Below are positions 7,119 to 16,642 of a stretch of DNA of 64,000 bases, piece after piece. The DNA comes from an uncultured Campylobacterales bacterium (GTDB lineage: Bacteria > Campylobacterota > Campylobacteria > Campylobacterales > Arcobacteraceae). The notes under the pieces are model-generated. The model saw nothing but the letters and a program-made list of their open reading frames with translations, was not told the DNA's origin and did no database searches. Position 1 is the first letter of the stretch, and the number at the start of each line of letters is the position of its first letter. Both the position numbers and the translations under genes were made by a program. The stretch spans positions 1-64,000 of the forward strand of contig CANNFB010000010.1 of assembly GCA_947503785.1 (NCBI GenBank). Direction: 5' to 3'.

Positions 7119-9596
7119 GCTGTGTTGTTTAAAGGGTTTTAACATTATGATAAGTTTTGGAAGTAATAATAATGCTGATGCTAAAATAGTAGCCATTACA
7201 ACAACAGTTAATACTCCAAAATAAATTGTTGGAATAAGATTTGATAAAACTAAAATTGAAAAACCAATAATTACCACTATAGAAGTGTAATACATTGCAT
7301 AACCAATACTCTCATGGCTTCGTTTCATTGCATTTAAATAGTTATGGTCGAACTTGAATTCCTCTTTAAATCGATGGATATAGTGAATAGTATCATCAAC
7401 TCCAATTCCAATTGAAATAGCTGCAATTGTAATAGTCATAATATTTAAAGGAATACCTAAGAAGCCCATAATTCCAAAGATTGAAGATATTGGTATAACA
7501 TTTGCAAGTATTGCTATAAAGGCTATTTTAATTGATCTAAACAAGATTAAGAACATTATAAATAAAATTACAATTACAATACCTAAAGTTTTTATTTGGG
7601 AATCAAATAAGGATTGAAGCATGTTGTTATATAAAATCATTAAATTTGATAATTTAAATGTAGTCTCTTTATTTCTGATAATTTCTCTTAAATCTGTATT
7701 GATTTTAGCAATTAAATCATTTCTTCGTAAATTTTCATTTGAATCTACTATTCGCATACTAACTCTAGCTTCATTACTTTCTATATTTATGTATGGAGAT
7801 AAAATCATATTTTTATATTCATCTGGAATTTTTTTATAAAGTAGGGCTAGCATAACTCCATCTAAATCTTTATCTTGATTTAAAAGTTTTCCTACTTGTA
7901 ATAATGAAGCTAAAGATTGAACTTTTCCTACTTCATCAAGATTGTCTAAGTATTCATGAACTCTTGTAATTGTGTCCATTTTATCTTGTGAAAACCAGTA
8001 TTGTTCCTCATCAGATTTTGCATCAATTTCTGCTTCAAAGTCTGCAAATTCGTCATCTATAATTTTAACAAGAGCTTTTTGTTCTTCATCTTTAAACTTA
8101 ATAATTACATCTAAAGGTGTAGTTCCTCCTAGGTTTTGATCAATAACTTTCATTCCCTTATATATTTCAGTACTTTGTTTAAAGTAATTAATAAAAGAGT
8201 TTTCTACGATTAGTTTTGAAGCACCTATTACTGAAAAAGTAACAACTAATAAACTTCCAATAATAATAGCAGTTCCTCTTTTTTCAACCAAAGAAGCACA
8301 AGAAGTTATAAGAGAAAATGATGACTTAGATTTTTCTTTTTCATGTTCATCTTTTTTAGGAAGCATTATTAAGATAATTGGAAAAACAAAAAAGGCAATA
8401 AATAATGAAACTGCAATACCAGCACTCATCATAAGACCAAGGTTTTTAACAGGTTGAATGCTTGATAATACAAGTGATGCAAAACCTGTAATTGTAGTAA
8501 TTATTGCAAAAAATGAGGGTGAAAGTTTTGATAATACAGTATTTATTACCAGTTTATATTGGCTTGCATTTTTATACTTTACATTTAATTCTCGATATCT
8601 TACTATTAAGTGAAGAACAATTGCTAGTGTAATAATTAGTTGTAATGATATAAAATTTGAAGAGATTACTGTAACTTCAAGATTGAATAAACCTAAAATT
8701 CCAGCAGTTGAAACAACCGATAATAAACAAATAGCAATAGGCAAGATAACCCATCTAGGATGTCTAAATATTACCCATAAAATAAATATAAGTAAAAAAA
8801 TTAAAGTTGAACCATAAATAGCTAAATCACTTTTTACAAAACCTACAATATCATTTGCAATCATATCTATTCCACCAAGGAAAATAGTTGCACTAGAGGT
8901 ATGGTTTTTTATTATAGCTCTTATTTGTGCTATCTCTTTTTCATCTTTTTTTCTTATAGTATCCCTATATTTTTTAAATTCTAATATAGTATTTGCTAGT
9001 TCTATTTCTTCTTTTTTATCAATACTTGAAGTTCTTTTCTTAGATAAAAGAGCATTTCTTTTTTCCAAAAGTTCAAAATATTTATCGTCATTCTTTAAAT
9101 TTAAAAGCATACCTGTTGTTTTAAAATCAGCACTTACAAGATTATTAGAATAAAGAGGTGAAGTTAAGAACTCTTTTTTAACTAGATTCATATCAAAACT
9201 AGCAGTTTCTAAGCTATCAACACCATCAACTAAATCTGTAATAGGACGAATAGGTGATTGAATTAAAGGAACATTTAAAATAGAAGTAATACTTTCTATT
9301 TTTTCTACTTTTAGTAAATCATCACTTAAGTTTTTTAAAGTATCTAAACTATTTTTTGAAAGTAGCTCATCATTTGGAGTATATGTTACAACTAAAAAGT
9401 TTGGATTGTAGTATCTTTTATTTACTTCACGTGAGAATTTTAAATCTTTATCATCATCTAAAAGAAGTGTTTCAGCAGAGGCATCGATTTCAAGCTTACT
9501 TGCATGATATGCAAGAGTACTAATAGCAAGTAATAGTGCTATTAGTACTGTAATTGGGTATTTTAAAACTATTTTGTCATAAAACTTTTTAATCAT
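7113..9596 (-). CDS. RND-superfamily (MMPL/HpnN-like) lipid exporter
   Basis: 827 residues, with the duplicated RND architecture: one transmembrane helix at about 13-32, a large periplasmic domain, a five-helix bundle at about 255-410, a linker rich in lysine, and the same plan repeated, with the second bundle at about 660-820. The motif AAISIGIGVDDTIHYIHR near 745 is typical of MMPL/HpnN-type exporters; this is not a drug-type AcrB protein. It overlaps the mlaC-like gene by 8 nt and forms an operon with mlaA and mlaC. Campylobacter jejuni has the same three-gene order. I infer movement of phospholipid or other lipid between inner membrane, periplasmic carrier MlaC and outer-membrane MlaA, with the proton-driven RND pump in place of the MlaFEDB ABC complex. 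Confidence 0.85.
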   Translation of the reverse strand: MIKKFYDKIVLKYPITVLIALLLAISTLAYHASKLEIDASAETLLLDDDKDLKFSREVNKRYYNPNFLVVTYTPNDELLSKNSLDTLKNLSDDLLKVEKIESITSILNVPLIQSPIRPITDLVDGVDSLETASFDMNLVKKEFLTSPLYSNNLVSADFKTTGMLLNLKNDDKYFELLEKRNALLSKKRTSSIDKKEEIELANTILEFKKYRDTIRKKDEKEIAQIRAIIKNHTSSATIFLGGIDMIANDIVGFVKSDLAIYGSTLIFLLIFILWVIFRHPRWVILPIAICLLSVVSTAGILGLFNLEVTVISSNFISLQLIITLAIVLHLIVRYRELNVKYKNASQYKLVINTVLSKLSPSFFAIITTITGFASLVLSSIQPVKNLGLMMSAGIAVSLFIAFFVFPIILIMLPKKDEHEKEKSKSSFSLITSCASLVEKRGTAIIIGSLLVVTFSVIGASKLIVENSFINYFKQSTEIYKGMKVIDQNLGGTTPLDVIIKFKDEEQKALVKIIDDEFADFEAEIDAKSDEEQYWFSQDKMDTITRVHEYLDNLDEVGKVQSLASLLQVGKLLNQDKDLDGVMLALLYKKIPDEYKNMILSPYINIESNEARVSMRIVDSNENLRRNDLIAKINTDLREIIRNKETTFKLSNLMILYNNMLQSLFDSQIKTLGIVIVILFIMFLILFRSIKIAFIAILANVIPISSIFGIMGFLGIPLNIMTITIAAISIGIGVDDTIHYIHRFKEEFKFDHNYLNAMKRSHESIGYAMYYTSIVVIIGFSILVLSNLIPTIYFGVLTVVVMATILASALLLLPKLIIMLKPFKQHSK

Positions 9597-10197
9597 TTAT
9601 TTTATTTTTAGCTTCAATCTCTGATATCATCTCTTCAAGAGATTTTTGTTTTAATAAACCTGAATATTGTTTTCTTGCAGTTGCTATTACACTAGTACCT
9701 GCTAAATCAATATCATAAATTAGCCATTCTTTATCTCTATTTTCATAAAATAAATAGTTTACTGTATAAGATTCACTTTGACCGATTAGTTCAGTTATTA
9801 ATTTTATTCTCTCTACATTTGATCTTTCAGTAAAAGTAGATTCTAAATCAATAACTTTTACTTTTTGATCTGTATATAAACCTAGTTTATCAATATAAGA
9901 ATTTTTAAGATTTATTTCAAATGCTTTTAAATATCTTTTCTTTTGTTCAGTTGTTGCACTAACCCATGCATCTCTTCCTAGAGAAATTAAGGCCATTTTT
10001 CTATAATCAAAAACTTCATCAATTATTTTAACGATTTCTTGACCTTTTTGTTTATTACTCATATTTTGTTTTTTTATAATTGAAATTGAATCATCAATTT
10101 TTTTAGACATAATTGTTTTTATTTCATCTTTTTGTAGTGCAAAAAGTGAAGATACTGAAAATAGTGTTACTAGTAAAACTTTATATATATTTTTCAT
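9589..10197 (-). CDS. mlaC: MlaC-like periplasmic phospholipid-binding protein
   Basis: 202 residues with a signal peptide (MKNIYKVLLVTLFSVSSLFA). The mature part fits the MlaC/Ttg2D fold: FDYRKMALISLGRDAW near 65-80, an all-helical start, then strands including YTVNYLFYENRDKEWLIYDIDLAGTS near 145-175, which is the family's characteristic end region. It starts 2 nt after the mlaA stop and overlaps the RND gene. It should shuttle lipid across the periplasm between MlaA and the RND protein. Whether it runs in the import or export direction cannot be seen from sequence. Confidence 0.85.
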   Translation of the reverse strand: MKNIYKVLLVTLFSVSSLFALQKDEIKTIMSKKIDDSISIIKKQNMSNKQKGQEIVKIIDEVFDYRKMALISLGRDAWVSATTEQKKRYLKAFEINLKNSYIDKLGLYTDQKVKVIDLESTFTERSNVERIKLITELIGQSESYTVNYLFYENRDKEWLIYDIDLAGTSVIATARKQYSGLLKQKSLEEMISEIEAKNKIND

Positions 10198-10198
10198 T

Positions 10199-11023
10199 TT
10201 ATTCCTTAATTAGTGTATTTCTTCTTTGATTATATAAATCTCTAAAATATGGATATAAATCAAAAGAATCTTTTTTCAAACTTTCATATAATCCAAGTCT
10301 TAATGAAGTTCCGTTTATTATATCACTTCCTCTTATTACTAAACTTTGTGTTTGATTATTAGGTATTTTATATTGAATATCGCTTGAGCCAGTATTTGAT
10401 AAAGGACTTACATAAGAATCAGCTGCTAGACCTACAATATCTCTTAAGTTTGATGGTCCTAAGAATGGTAAAACTACATGGAAACCTTCTCCTACTCCAT
10501 AAAAACCTAAAGTTTGACCAAAGTCTTCATTGTGTTGTTCCCAACCAAGTTCAGTTTTTGCAGGATCCATAAAACCAGCTAGTCCAAATGTTGTATTTAT
10601 TAAAAATCTTCCTAACTCTTCAACAGAGTTTTGAAATTTTAATTGTAATAAGTTATTTACAAATCTTAAGGGAAATAGTAAGTTATCAAAAAAGTTTGAT
10701 ATCCCTGATCTTACAGTTTTAGGAAGTACATATGCATACCCTTTTGCTGTTGGGTTTAAAGCATAAATAAAAACCTTGTCATTAAATGTTGTCATAACTC
10801 TGTTATAACCACTTAATGGATCAAATACTTCTTCTACTTTTGCATATCCGCCATCAAAGTCATCTCCAAAGTCTTCATTGAATTCTTCATTTGAAGTATT
10901 TTTTGATGTTTTATTAACTGCTTTCTGGTCTGAAGTAGTAGAGTTGTTAGTATTTATACTGTTTTTACTAGTACAAGCTGTAAATCCAAATATTACAATA
11001 AGCACAAAAAATAAATTTTTCAA
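10199..11023 (-). CDS. mlaA: MlaA (VacJ) outer-membrane lipoprotein
   Basis: 274 residues. A lipoprotein signal (FVLIVIFGFTAC) puts the lipidated cysteine at 17, followed by a low-complexity S/N/T linker and an acidic stretch (EEFNEDFGDDFDGG). The conserved VacJ domain covers about 65-255, with DPLSGYNRVMTTFNDKVF, RSGISNFFDNLLFPLRFVNN and the glycine-rich GEGFHVVLPFLGPSNLRD. First gene of the mlaA-mlaC-RND operon. It should remove phospholipid from the outer leaflet of the outer membrane, probably with a porin partner encoded elsewhere. Confidence 0.92.
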   Translation of the reverse strand: MKNLFFVLIVIFGFTACTSKNSINTNNSTTSDQKAVNKTSKNTSNEEFNEDFGDDFDGGYAKVEEVFDPLSGYNRVMTTFNDKVFIYALNPTAKGYAYVLPKTVRSGISNFFDNLLFPLRFVNNLLQLKFQNSVEELGRFLINTTFGLAGFMDPAKTELGWEQHNEDFGQTLGFYGVGEGFHVVLPFLGPSNLRDIVGLAADSYVSPLSNTGSSDIQYKIPNNQTQSLVIRGSDIINGTSLRLGLYESLKKDSFDLYPYFRDLYNQRRNTLIKE

Positions 11024-11096
11024 AAAGATCCTTTTTTTTAAGTAAGTTGATATTATATAGAAAAAATGTGAAAATAATGTTTAAGTAATCAAATTA

Positions 11097-11945
11097 TCAG
11101 CTTTTTAATTGGTTTAATAATGAAATTGCATCTAAAGGGTCCACTTGTACGCCATGTATTCGGAATGAAAAGTGTAAATGAGGACCAGTAACTCTTCCTG
11201 TATCTCCACTAAGACCTAAAATATCTCCTTTTTTTATAAAATCACCTTTTTTATAATTCATTTTACTTAAGTGAAAATAGCAAGAATACACTCCCTGCCC
11301 ATGATCTATTACAATAGAATTTCCTGAGTAAAATCTATCTTGAGATATTTTTACTATTCCAGAGTTTGAAGCAAGTATTGCTGTTCCATTTTTTGCTCTG
11401 AAATCTGTGCCACTATGATATGATTTTAATTTTCCATTATAAACTCTTTTTGTTCCAAAACTACTAGTAATTTTAGACTTAAGTGGATAACTAAACTCTT
11501 CATTCCATAATATATCTTTTGAAATTGAGTTATAAACTTTTATAGCTTGTGAATACTCTTTTTTTGTTCTTTTAACTCTTGAAGGTTTTGGTTTGAATTT
11601 TGTTTTGGGAACATTTATAATTTCACTTTTATATTTGCCATCAACAACTTTTAGGCTTTTTCCTTCAAATATTTTTTTACCATTTTCAATATATGAAACA
11701 ATAACTCTATAGTCATTTTTCTTCTGATAGTAAGATATTGGAAGTAGGGCATAATAAGTGTTTTCTTTAAATGGATTTTTAAAGAAATCTATATTTTGTT
11801 TATCAAAGGTAAGTTTTACCTCTGAAATATTTTTCTTTTTTATTTGTAGAAGAACAGTATTTGCGTTTTTAACAATGGATTGGCTTATTTCAAAAGCAAA
11901 TAAATTGTAAAAAAGGATTAGTGAGAGTAAAAATATTTTTTTCAT
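11097..11945 (-). CDS. M23 (LytM) zinc metallopeptidase, cell-wall
   Basis: 282 residues with a signal peptide (KKIFLLSLILFYNLFAF). The first half is a beta-rich domain; the C-terminal half is an M23 peptidase with zinc ligands visible in YHSGTDFR (about 177-184) and in GPHLHFSF (about 248-255), plus VIDHGQGVYSCYFHLS. All catalytic ligands are present, so it should cut peptide cross-links in peptidoglycan. Helical Campylobacterota use such enzymes (Csd and Pgp groups) for cell shape; I cannot assign it to one subgroup. It lies 73 nt upstream of mlaA's start on the same strand's downstream side and may be its own unit. Confidence 0.88.
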   Translation of the reverse strand: MKKIFLLSLILFYNLFAFEISQSIVKNANTVLLQIKKKNISEVKLTFDKQNIDFFKNPFKENTYYALLPISYYQKKNDYRVIVSYIENGKKIFEGKSLKVVDGKYKSEIINVPKTKFKPKPSRVKRTKKEYSQAIKVYNSISKDILWNEEFSYPLKSKITSSFGTKRVYNGKLKSYHSGTDFRAKNGTAILASNSGIVKISQDRFYSGNSIVIDHGQGVYSCYFHLSKMNYKKGDFIKKGDILGLSGDTGRVTGPHLHFSFRIHGVQVDPLDAISLLNQLKS

Positions 11946-12059
11946 AATTTAATAATATCCAAAAATATTTAAGTAATAGTTTTAACAACTTATTAGTCTA
12001 TTATTACAAACCTGCTATAATCCTTTAAAAATTTGAAAACACAAACTATTGGAGTTATA

Positions 12060-12770
12060 ATGGGTAGAGCCTTTGAATATAGAAAAGCGTCAAAATTAAA
12101 AAGATGGGGAGCAATGTCAAGGTTGTTTCCTAAATTAGCAAAAGCTATTGAAATGGCAGCAAAAGCAGGGGTTCCAGATCCTGAAATGAACTCAGCACTT
12201 AGAACTGCTATTATAAATGCCAAATCTGAAAATATGCCTAAAACAAATATCGAAGCAGCTATTAAAAGAGCAAGTGGAAAAGATTCAGCTAACTATGCAG
12301 ATGTTAACTTTGAAGGAAAAGGTCCTCATGGAGCTTTAATCTTTGTAGAAACTGCAACTGATAATAATACAAGAACTGTAGCAAATGTTAAAATGTACTT
12401 TAACAAAAATGGTGGAGCATTAGCGCCAACAGGTTCTTTAGAATTTATGTTTGATAGAAAAGCATTTTTTGAGTTCAATAAACCAGAAAATATGGATTTA
12501 GAAGAGTTAGAAATGGAACTAATTGATGCTGGTTTAGAAGAACTTGAAGAAGAAGACGGAGTTGTAATTGTAACAGCTAACTATACTGATTTTGGAACTT
12601 TAAATAAAGCATTTGAAGATTTAGGAATTGAACTTACTAAAGCAAAACTAGAAAGAATTTCTAATAATCCACAAGAATTTACTGAAGAACAACAAGAAGA
12701 AATTGGAAAGTTACTTGAAAAACTTGAAGATGATGATGATGTTCAAGCTGTTTATACAAATATAATCTAA
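12060..12770 (+). CDS. YebC/PmpR-family protein
   Basis: 236 residues, normal family length. The start [16 protein letters not shown] at 12060 is chosen because the family begins this way and GGAG lies 5 nt upstream; a longer reading from a TTG at 12033 is unlikely. Family marks include [52 protein letters not shown] and the acidic end. YebC proteins are cytoplasmic; some bind DNA as regulators, and recent work ties others to relief of ribosome stalling. The gene stands alone and is followed by a strong terminator. Confidence 0.93.
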   Translation: MGRAFEYRKASKLKRWGAMSRLFPKLAKAIEMAAKAGVPDPEMNSALRTAIINAKSENMPKTNIEAAIKRASGKDSANYADVNFEGKGPHGALIFVETATDNNTRTVANVKMYFNKNGGALAPTGSLEFMFDRKAFFEFNKPENMDLEELEMELIDAGLEELEEEDGVVIVTANYTDFGTLNKAFEDLGIELTKAKLERISNNPQEFTEEQQEEIGKLLEKLEDDDDVQAVYTNII

Positions 12771-12777
12771 TAAAAAC

Positions 12778-12810
12778 TTAGTTGAAATCATTCTATTTGA
12801 TTTCAACTAA
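12778..12810. terminator. Bidirectional 13-bp hairpin terminator
   Basis: Perfect stem TTAGTTGAAATCA/TGATTTCAACTAA with loop TTCTATT, between the convergent yebC-like gene (+) and EAL gene (-). It should serve both. Confidence 0.8.
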
Positions 12811-12814
12811 TTAT

Positions 12815-13522
12815 CTAACGTATAATTACTAAATCATTAAAAAGATATCCTTGCATATAATCAAATCCTATTTCTTTTGCAAAATTATAATCCTCTTTTA
12901 ATTCAACTCCTTCAATTATTGAAAATTGTCCATTTAACTTAATTGTTTTAAGTATACCTCTTATATATTCAATATAATTAGGTCTTTTTTTAATTTGTTT
13001 CAAAAAAGACTTATCAACTTTAATATACTTTGATTTATCCATTAAATAAAAAGAAAACATTGATCCTTCTTTTGCAAAATCATCTAGTGCAGAATTAATA
13101 CCTTTATTATTTAACCAAGTAGAAAAATCATGAATAATTTCCATACTTTTTTCATCGTCACTTCCATTTTCAGTAATTTCGACAACAACATTTTTATTAC
13201 AATTCTTTAAAAATTGTTCCCAATAATTTTTTTGTTCAAAACTATTTACAATATCAGCATCAAAGTTTAAGAATAATTTTTTATCCTCATAAAAATTATT
13301 TACTTGTAATTCTTTGTTTCTTTTTTCTAATTCGAAAAAAAGTTTATTGTTATGATGTAACTTTCTAAATACATCTTCTGTATTAATAATTTCATTGCTG
13401 ATTTCAAATTTAGAAAGTGCTTCATAGCCATAAATAGAGTCATCTCTAGTAGAGATTAAAGCTTCGTATTTTGTTTCGTATTTTGCATTTTTTATTAAAT
13501 ATTTAAATTCTATGTGATTCAT
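12815..13522 (-). CDS. Stand-alone EAL-domain c-di-GMP phosphodiesterase
   Basis: 235 residues, only an EAL domain and no membrane segment. The catalytic set is present: YEALSKF (about 33-39), FLNFD, VEITEN, LDDFAKEGS (about 150), YIKVDKSF, IEGVE and MQGYLF. The sequence after DDF is AKEGS in place of the usual GTGYS, so loop 6 is unusual and activity is less certain. It probably degrades c-di-GMP in the cytoplasm. It is 67 nt downstream of a TM2 gene on the same strand and may share its transcript. Confidence 0.85.
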   Translation of the reverse strand: MNHIEFKYLIKNAKYETKYEALISTRDDSIYGYEALSKFEISNEIINTEDVFRKLHHNNKLFFELEKRNKELQVNNFYEDKKLFLNFDADIVNSFEQKNYWEQFLKNCNKNVVVEITENGSDDEKSMEIIHDFSTWLNNKGINSALDDFAKEGSMFSFYLMDKSKYIKVDKSFLKQIKKRPNYIEYIRGILKTIKLNGQFSIIEGVELKEDYNFAKEIGFDYMQGYLFNDLVIIR

Positions 13523-13589
13523 AAGATGAATAATATCAAATATAAACTTAAAGTTATTTAATACTGATTATCAATTTTAAAATACTGTA

Positions 13590-13886
13590 TTAGTTTAATT
13601 GTTTCTCAAATTTTTCTAAAATATCAAGATTATAATCTTTTACAACACTATTTAATTTAAAGCCATCAATTATCCATAAAATAAAAAGACCTATTAAAAT
13701 AAAATAGCCTATAAATATCAAAGTAGTAATAATCCCAATGGCTCCTACAACTATGTATACCCACCATCTTTTTTGTTTTGTATATAGTCTATGCATTCCA
13801 AATATTCCTACAAACCACCATAATAAATAAGCCAACACAACATTTAGTTGTTGTGTTTTTGCTTTTTCTAATTCAAGATTATTCAT
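13590..13886 (-). CDS. TM2-domain membrane protein
   Basis: 98 residues. Two hydrophobic helices (about 18-35 and 46-75) flank a short loop, with FVGIFGMHRLYTKQKRWW and the final DGFKL, the signature of TM2 domains. The function of bacterial TM2 proteins is unknown. It starts 2 nt after the stop of the M48 protease gene, so the two are co-transcribed. Confidence 0.85.
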   Translation of the reverse strand: MNNLELEKAKTQQLNVVLAYLLWWFVGIFGMHRLYTKQKRWWVYIVVGAIGIITTLIFIGYFILIGLFILWIIDGFKLNSVVKDYNLDILEKFEKQLN

Positions 13887-13888
13887 TG

Positions 13889-14647
13889 TTATTTTCTTTT
13901 CATTTTTGCAATAACATTTTTTATATTTTGGATTCTTGTAGATGAACTTGGGTGAGTAGAGAAAAATTCATTTGTTGCTTTTTTCCCATTACTCATATTT
14001 TTCCAAAAATTTAATGCTTCATAAGGATTATAACCAGCTTTTACCATTAAATAAATACCAATTTCATCAGCTTCACTTTCTTGTAATCTCCCATAAGGAA
14101 GCATAACCCCTAGTTGTGTACCTATTCCATAAGCTTGATTAAAAGTATTTGTTAGCTCAGGTGCTGTTGATGCTAATACCACATTTCCTAGTAACTGAAC
14201 ACCTTGTTGTATTTTTGAAGAACTAACTCTTTCAGCTCCATGACGTGCAAGTGCATGTGCAACTTCATGAGACATTACCGTTGCTAATTGAGCATCATTT
14301 TTCGCAGCTTTTAAAATACCTGTATAAACTACAACTTTTCCACCAGGAAGACAAAATGCATTCATCGCTTTATCTTCTACAAGTGTAAATTCCCACTTAA
14401 AATCAGGCCTATTTGCTGCAGTTGCAATTTTAGCTCCTATTGATTTTACTCTTCTTGCATCGTAAGTATTATTAACAATTTTTGCTTTTGATAAAGCTTG
14501 TTTATAAGACTGTTCTCCAAGTGCTAGTTCTTCTTGCGATGACATAAAGATCATTTGAGATCTATTAGTATATGGTGTTTTATGAGTACATCCAGCAACT
14601 ATGAATAATGCAGTGATTACTAGAATGATATTTCTAAATTGTTTCAT
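13889..14647 (-). CDS. M48-family lipoprotein metalloprotease
   Basis: 252 residues. Lipoprotein signal ending IVAGC puts the lipidated cysteine at 20. The zinc motif HEVAH (about 127-131) sits in ATVMSHEVAHALARHGAERVS, and the third ligand lies in ESEADEIGIYLMVKAGY (about 190). FCLPGGKVVVYTGIL precedes it as in LoiP/YcaL/BepA-type proteases, and the end FFSTHPSSSTRIQNI is also typical. No TPR tail is present, so it is the short LoiP-like form. It probably degrades misfolded proteins at the outer membrane. Confidence 0.92.
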   Translation of the reverse strand: MKQFRNIILVITALFIVAGCTHKTPYTNRSQMIFMSSQEELALGEQSYKQALSKAKIVNNTYDARRVKSIGAKIATAANRPDFKWEFTLVEDKAMNAFCLPGGKVVVYTGILKAAKNDAQLATVMSHEVAHALARHGAERVSSSKIQQGVQLLGNVVLASTAPELTNTFNQAYGIGTQLGVMLPYGRLQESEADEIGIYLMVKAGYNPYEALNFWKNMSNGKKATNEFFSTHPSSSTRIQNIKNVIAKMKRK

Positions 14648-14831
14648 CTGTTTTCCTTTTGTTAATACTTAAATATTATGAATATTATAGCAAAAGAATA
14701 TTATCTTAAACTATAAGTGATAACTAGATAAGTTATAATAATGTTTTTTTGTGAAAAATTGTGTAATATAACAAAAGCTATCAGTAATATAAAATATAGT
14801 ATCCTTTCAAAAATTAATAAAAAGATTGCCC

Positions 14832-15137
14832 ATGAAATGCCCACACTGTCAAACGAATGTCAAATTAGATTCAAAGTTATATTTTAAAAGTTTTTTTGGA
14901 AAATATACTTGTCCTTCATGTCTTAATAAGTTTAAGCTAAAAAGAGAAATTAAATATTATATTTGGATACTTATTGCTATTTGTGTAGCTTTTCTTGATT
15001 CATATTTAGTAATGGATTTTGCACAAACAACAACTTTTTCAGGCGTAATATTCGCTTCATGGTTAGTTGTATTGTTTTTTGCATTTTGTTATATTGATAG
15101 AAAACTTGAAAATAATATGCCAACAGAAAAGATATAA
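14832..15137 (+). CDS. Zinc-ribbon protein with two transmembrane helices
   Basis: 101 residues from the ATG at 14832 (a TTG 6 nt earlier is less likely). CPHC near 3-6 and CPSC near 26-29 form a zinc ribbon, followed by two hydrophobic helices at about 42-60 and 67-88. Cytoplasmic zinc knuckle with membrane anchor; function unknown. It ends 3 nt before the EamA transporter gene and is probably co-transcribed with it. Confidence 0.75.
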   Translation: MKCPHCQTNVKLDSKLYFKSFFGKYTCPSCLNKFKLKREIKYYIWILIAICVAFLDSYLVMDFAQTTTFSGVIFASWLVVLFFAFCYIDRKLENNMPTEKI

Positions 15138-15140
15138 ATA

Positions 15141-16028
15141 ATGAAAGCAAAAAAAGGTAATATCTTTGGGATATTAACAATACTCTTATACTCTTCTTTA
15201 GCATTTTTTTCAATTTTAACTACAAAAATACCAGCTTTTGAATTAACTGCAATGGCATTTTCTGTAGCTTCATGTGTTGGTCTTTTATTCTTAAAAAAAC
15301 AAAATATTAAAATAAAAGAATTATTTAAAATTGAGCCTAAAGCCTGGATTATTGGTATCTCTGGTCTTTTTGGATATCACTTTTTTTATTTTTTAGCTAT
15401 TAAAAATGCACCAGCTGTTGAAGCAAACTTGTTAAACTACTTATGGCCTTTATTAATTGTACTATTCTCAGCTTTTTTACCAAATGAAAAGCTTAGATGG
15501 TTTCATATAGTTGGAGCATTATTAGGACTATTTGGAGCATTTTTATTAGTTTCAAAAGGTGGAAGTTTTAATTTTGAAACAAAATATTTGTGGGGATATA
15601 TTTTTGCATTAATAGCAGCTCTTATTTGGTCTTCATATTCTGTGATTTCAAGAACTCTATCACATGTTCCAACGTATGCAGTTACTGGATTTTGTATAGC
15701 TACTGCTATTCTTTCTAGTGTTTGTCATTTTATATTTGAAACTACTGTAGTTCCAAACTCTAAAGAGCTTTTTGGAGTTTTGATGTTAGGACTTGGACCT
15801 GTTGGTGGAGCATTTTATTTATGGGATTATAGTGTTAAAAATGCTGATATAAAATTACTTGGCTCTATTTCATATTTTACACCTTTATTATCAACTCTTT
15901 TGCTTGTAGTATTAGGATATGCAGATTTTACAACGGCTATTACACTTGCTTGTATATTCATAATTGTAGGTTCTTTTGTAAGTTCAGCATCATATTTAAA
16001 AGCTATAAAGAAGTTCTTTTTTAGATAG
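15141..16028 (+). CDS. EamA/DMT-family exporter
   Basis: 295 residues with about ten hydrophobic helices in two EamA repeats. Family marks are NAPAVEANLLNYLWPLLIVLFSA in the first repeat and AYLWD-like LWDYSVKNADIKLLGSISYFTPLLSTLLL in the second. Members export amino acids or small metabolites; the substrate cannot be read from sequence. The stop region overlaps the convergent def gene by 8 nt. Confidence 0.88.
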   Translation: MKAKKGNIFGILTILLYSSLAFFSILTTKIPAFELTAMAFSVASCVGLLFLKKQNIKIKELFKIEPKAWIIGISGLFGYHFFYFLAIKNAPAVEANLLNYLWPLLIVLFSAFLPNEKLRWFHIVGALLGLFGAFLLVSKGGSFNFETKYLWGYIFALIAALIWSSYSVISRTLSHVPTYAVTGFCIATAILSSVCHFIFETTVVPNSKELFGVLMLGLGPVGGAFYLWDYSVKNADIKLLGSISYFTPLLSTLLLVVLGYADFTTAITLACIFIIVGSFVSSASYLKAIKKFFFR

Positions 16029-16548
16029 TTCTAAAATAAACTTCTTCTGTAATTATATCTTTTGTTGTTTTTACTCTATCTATAAAAACTAGACCTATTA
16101 AGTGGTCATATTCATGTTGAAAAATTCTTGCTATGAAACCTTTGAAGGTTCTAGTTTCTGTTTGACCTTCAATTGTTTCATATTGAATTTTGATTTTATT
16201 AAATCTTGGAACTTTTGCTCTTATTCCTGGAATACTTAAACATCCTTCCCAATCTGTTGTCTTAGCTTTTGATGTTTTGATAATCTTTGGATTAATAATT
16301 ACTGTATCTTCCATATATGGAGCATGTGGATATCTAGCATTTGGTTTTGAGGAAATAATCATAATTTGCTTAGAGATAAATATTTGAGGTGCGGCTAATC
16401 CTACACCCTTTGATTTTTTTACGCAAGTTAACATAGTTGATATTATTTTTTGTGTTTTGTGACTTTCAATATCTTTTATTTTCTTTGCTTTCATCCTTAG
16501 AACTGGCTCTCCAAGTTTTGCAATTTTTATATCATTTCTATTAAACAT
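16021..16548 (-). CDS. def: Peptide deformylase
   Basis: 175 residues, normal length. All three motifs are present: GVGLAAPQ (about 49-56), EGCLSIPG (about 99-106, metal-binding cysteine) and QHEYDH (about 141-146, two metal-binding histidines and catalytic Glu). It removes the formyl group from the N-terminal methionine of new proteins. In this window it stands alone, not beside fmt. Confidence 0.95.
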   Translation of the reverse strand: MFNRNDIKIAKLGEPVLRMKAKKIKDIESHKTQKIISTMLTCVKKSKGVGLAAPQIFISKQIMIISSKPNARYPHAPYMEDTVIINPKIIKTSKAKTTDWEGCLSIPGIRAKVPRFNKIKIQYETIEGQTETRTFKGFIARIFQHEYDHLIGLVFIDRVKTTKDIITEEVYFRTI

Positions 16549-16642
16549 CTCTTTAGCCTTTATTTGAATAGATTGAGTATACTCTTTATATTAAACTTTT
16601 GTTATAATTCATCTTTATTAAGAAAAAAGGTTTATATAAATT

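Noticed and set aside
7621-7839. Plus-strand frame inside the RND exporter gene
   Set aside because: It is antisense to a conserved gene and its composition is what the reverse of that gene would give.
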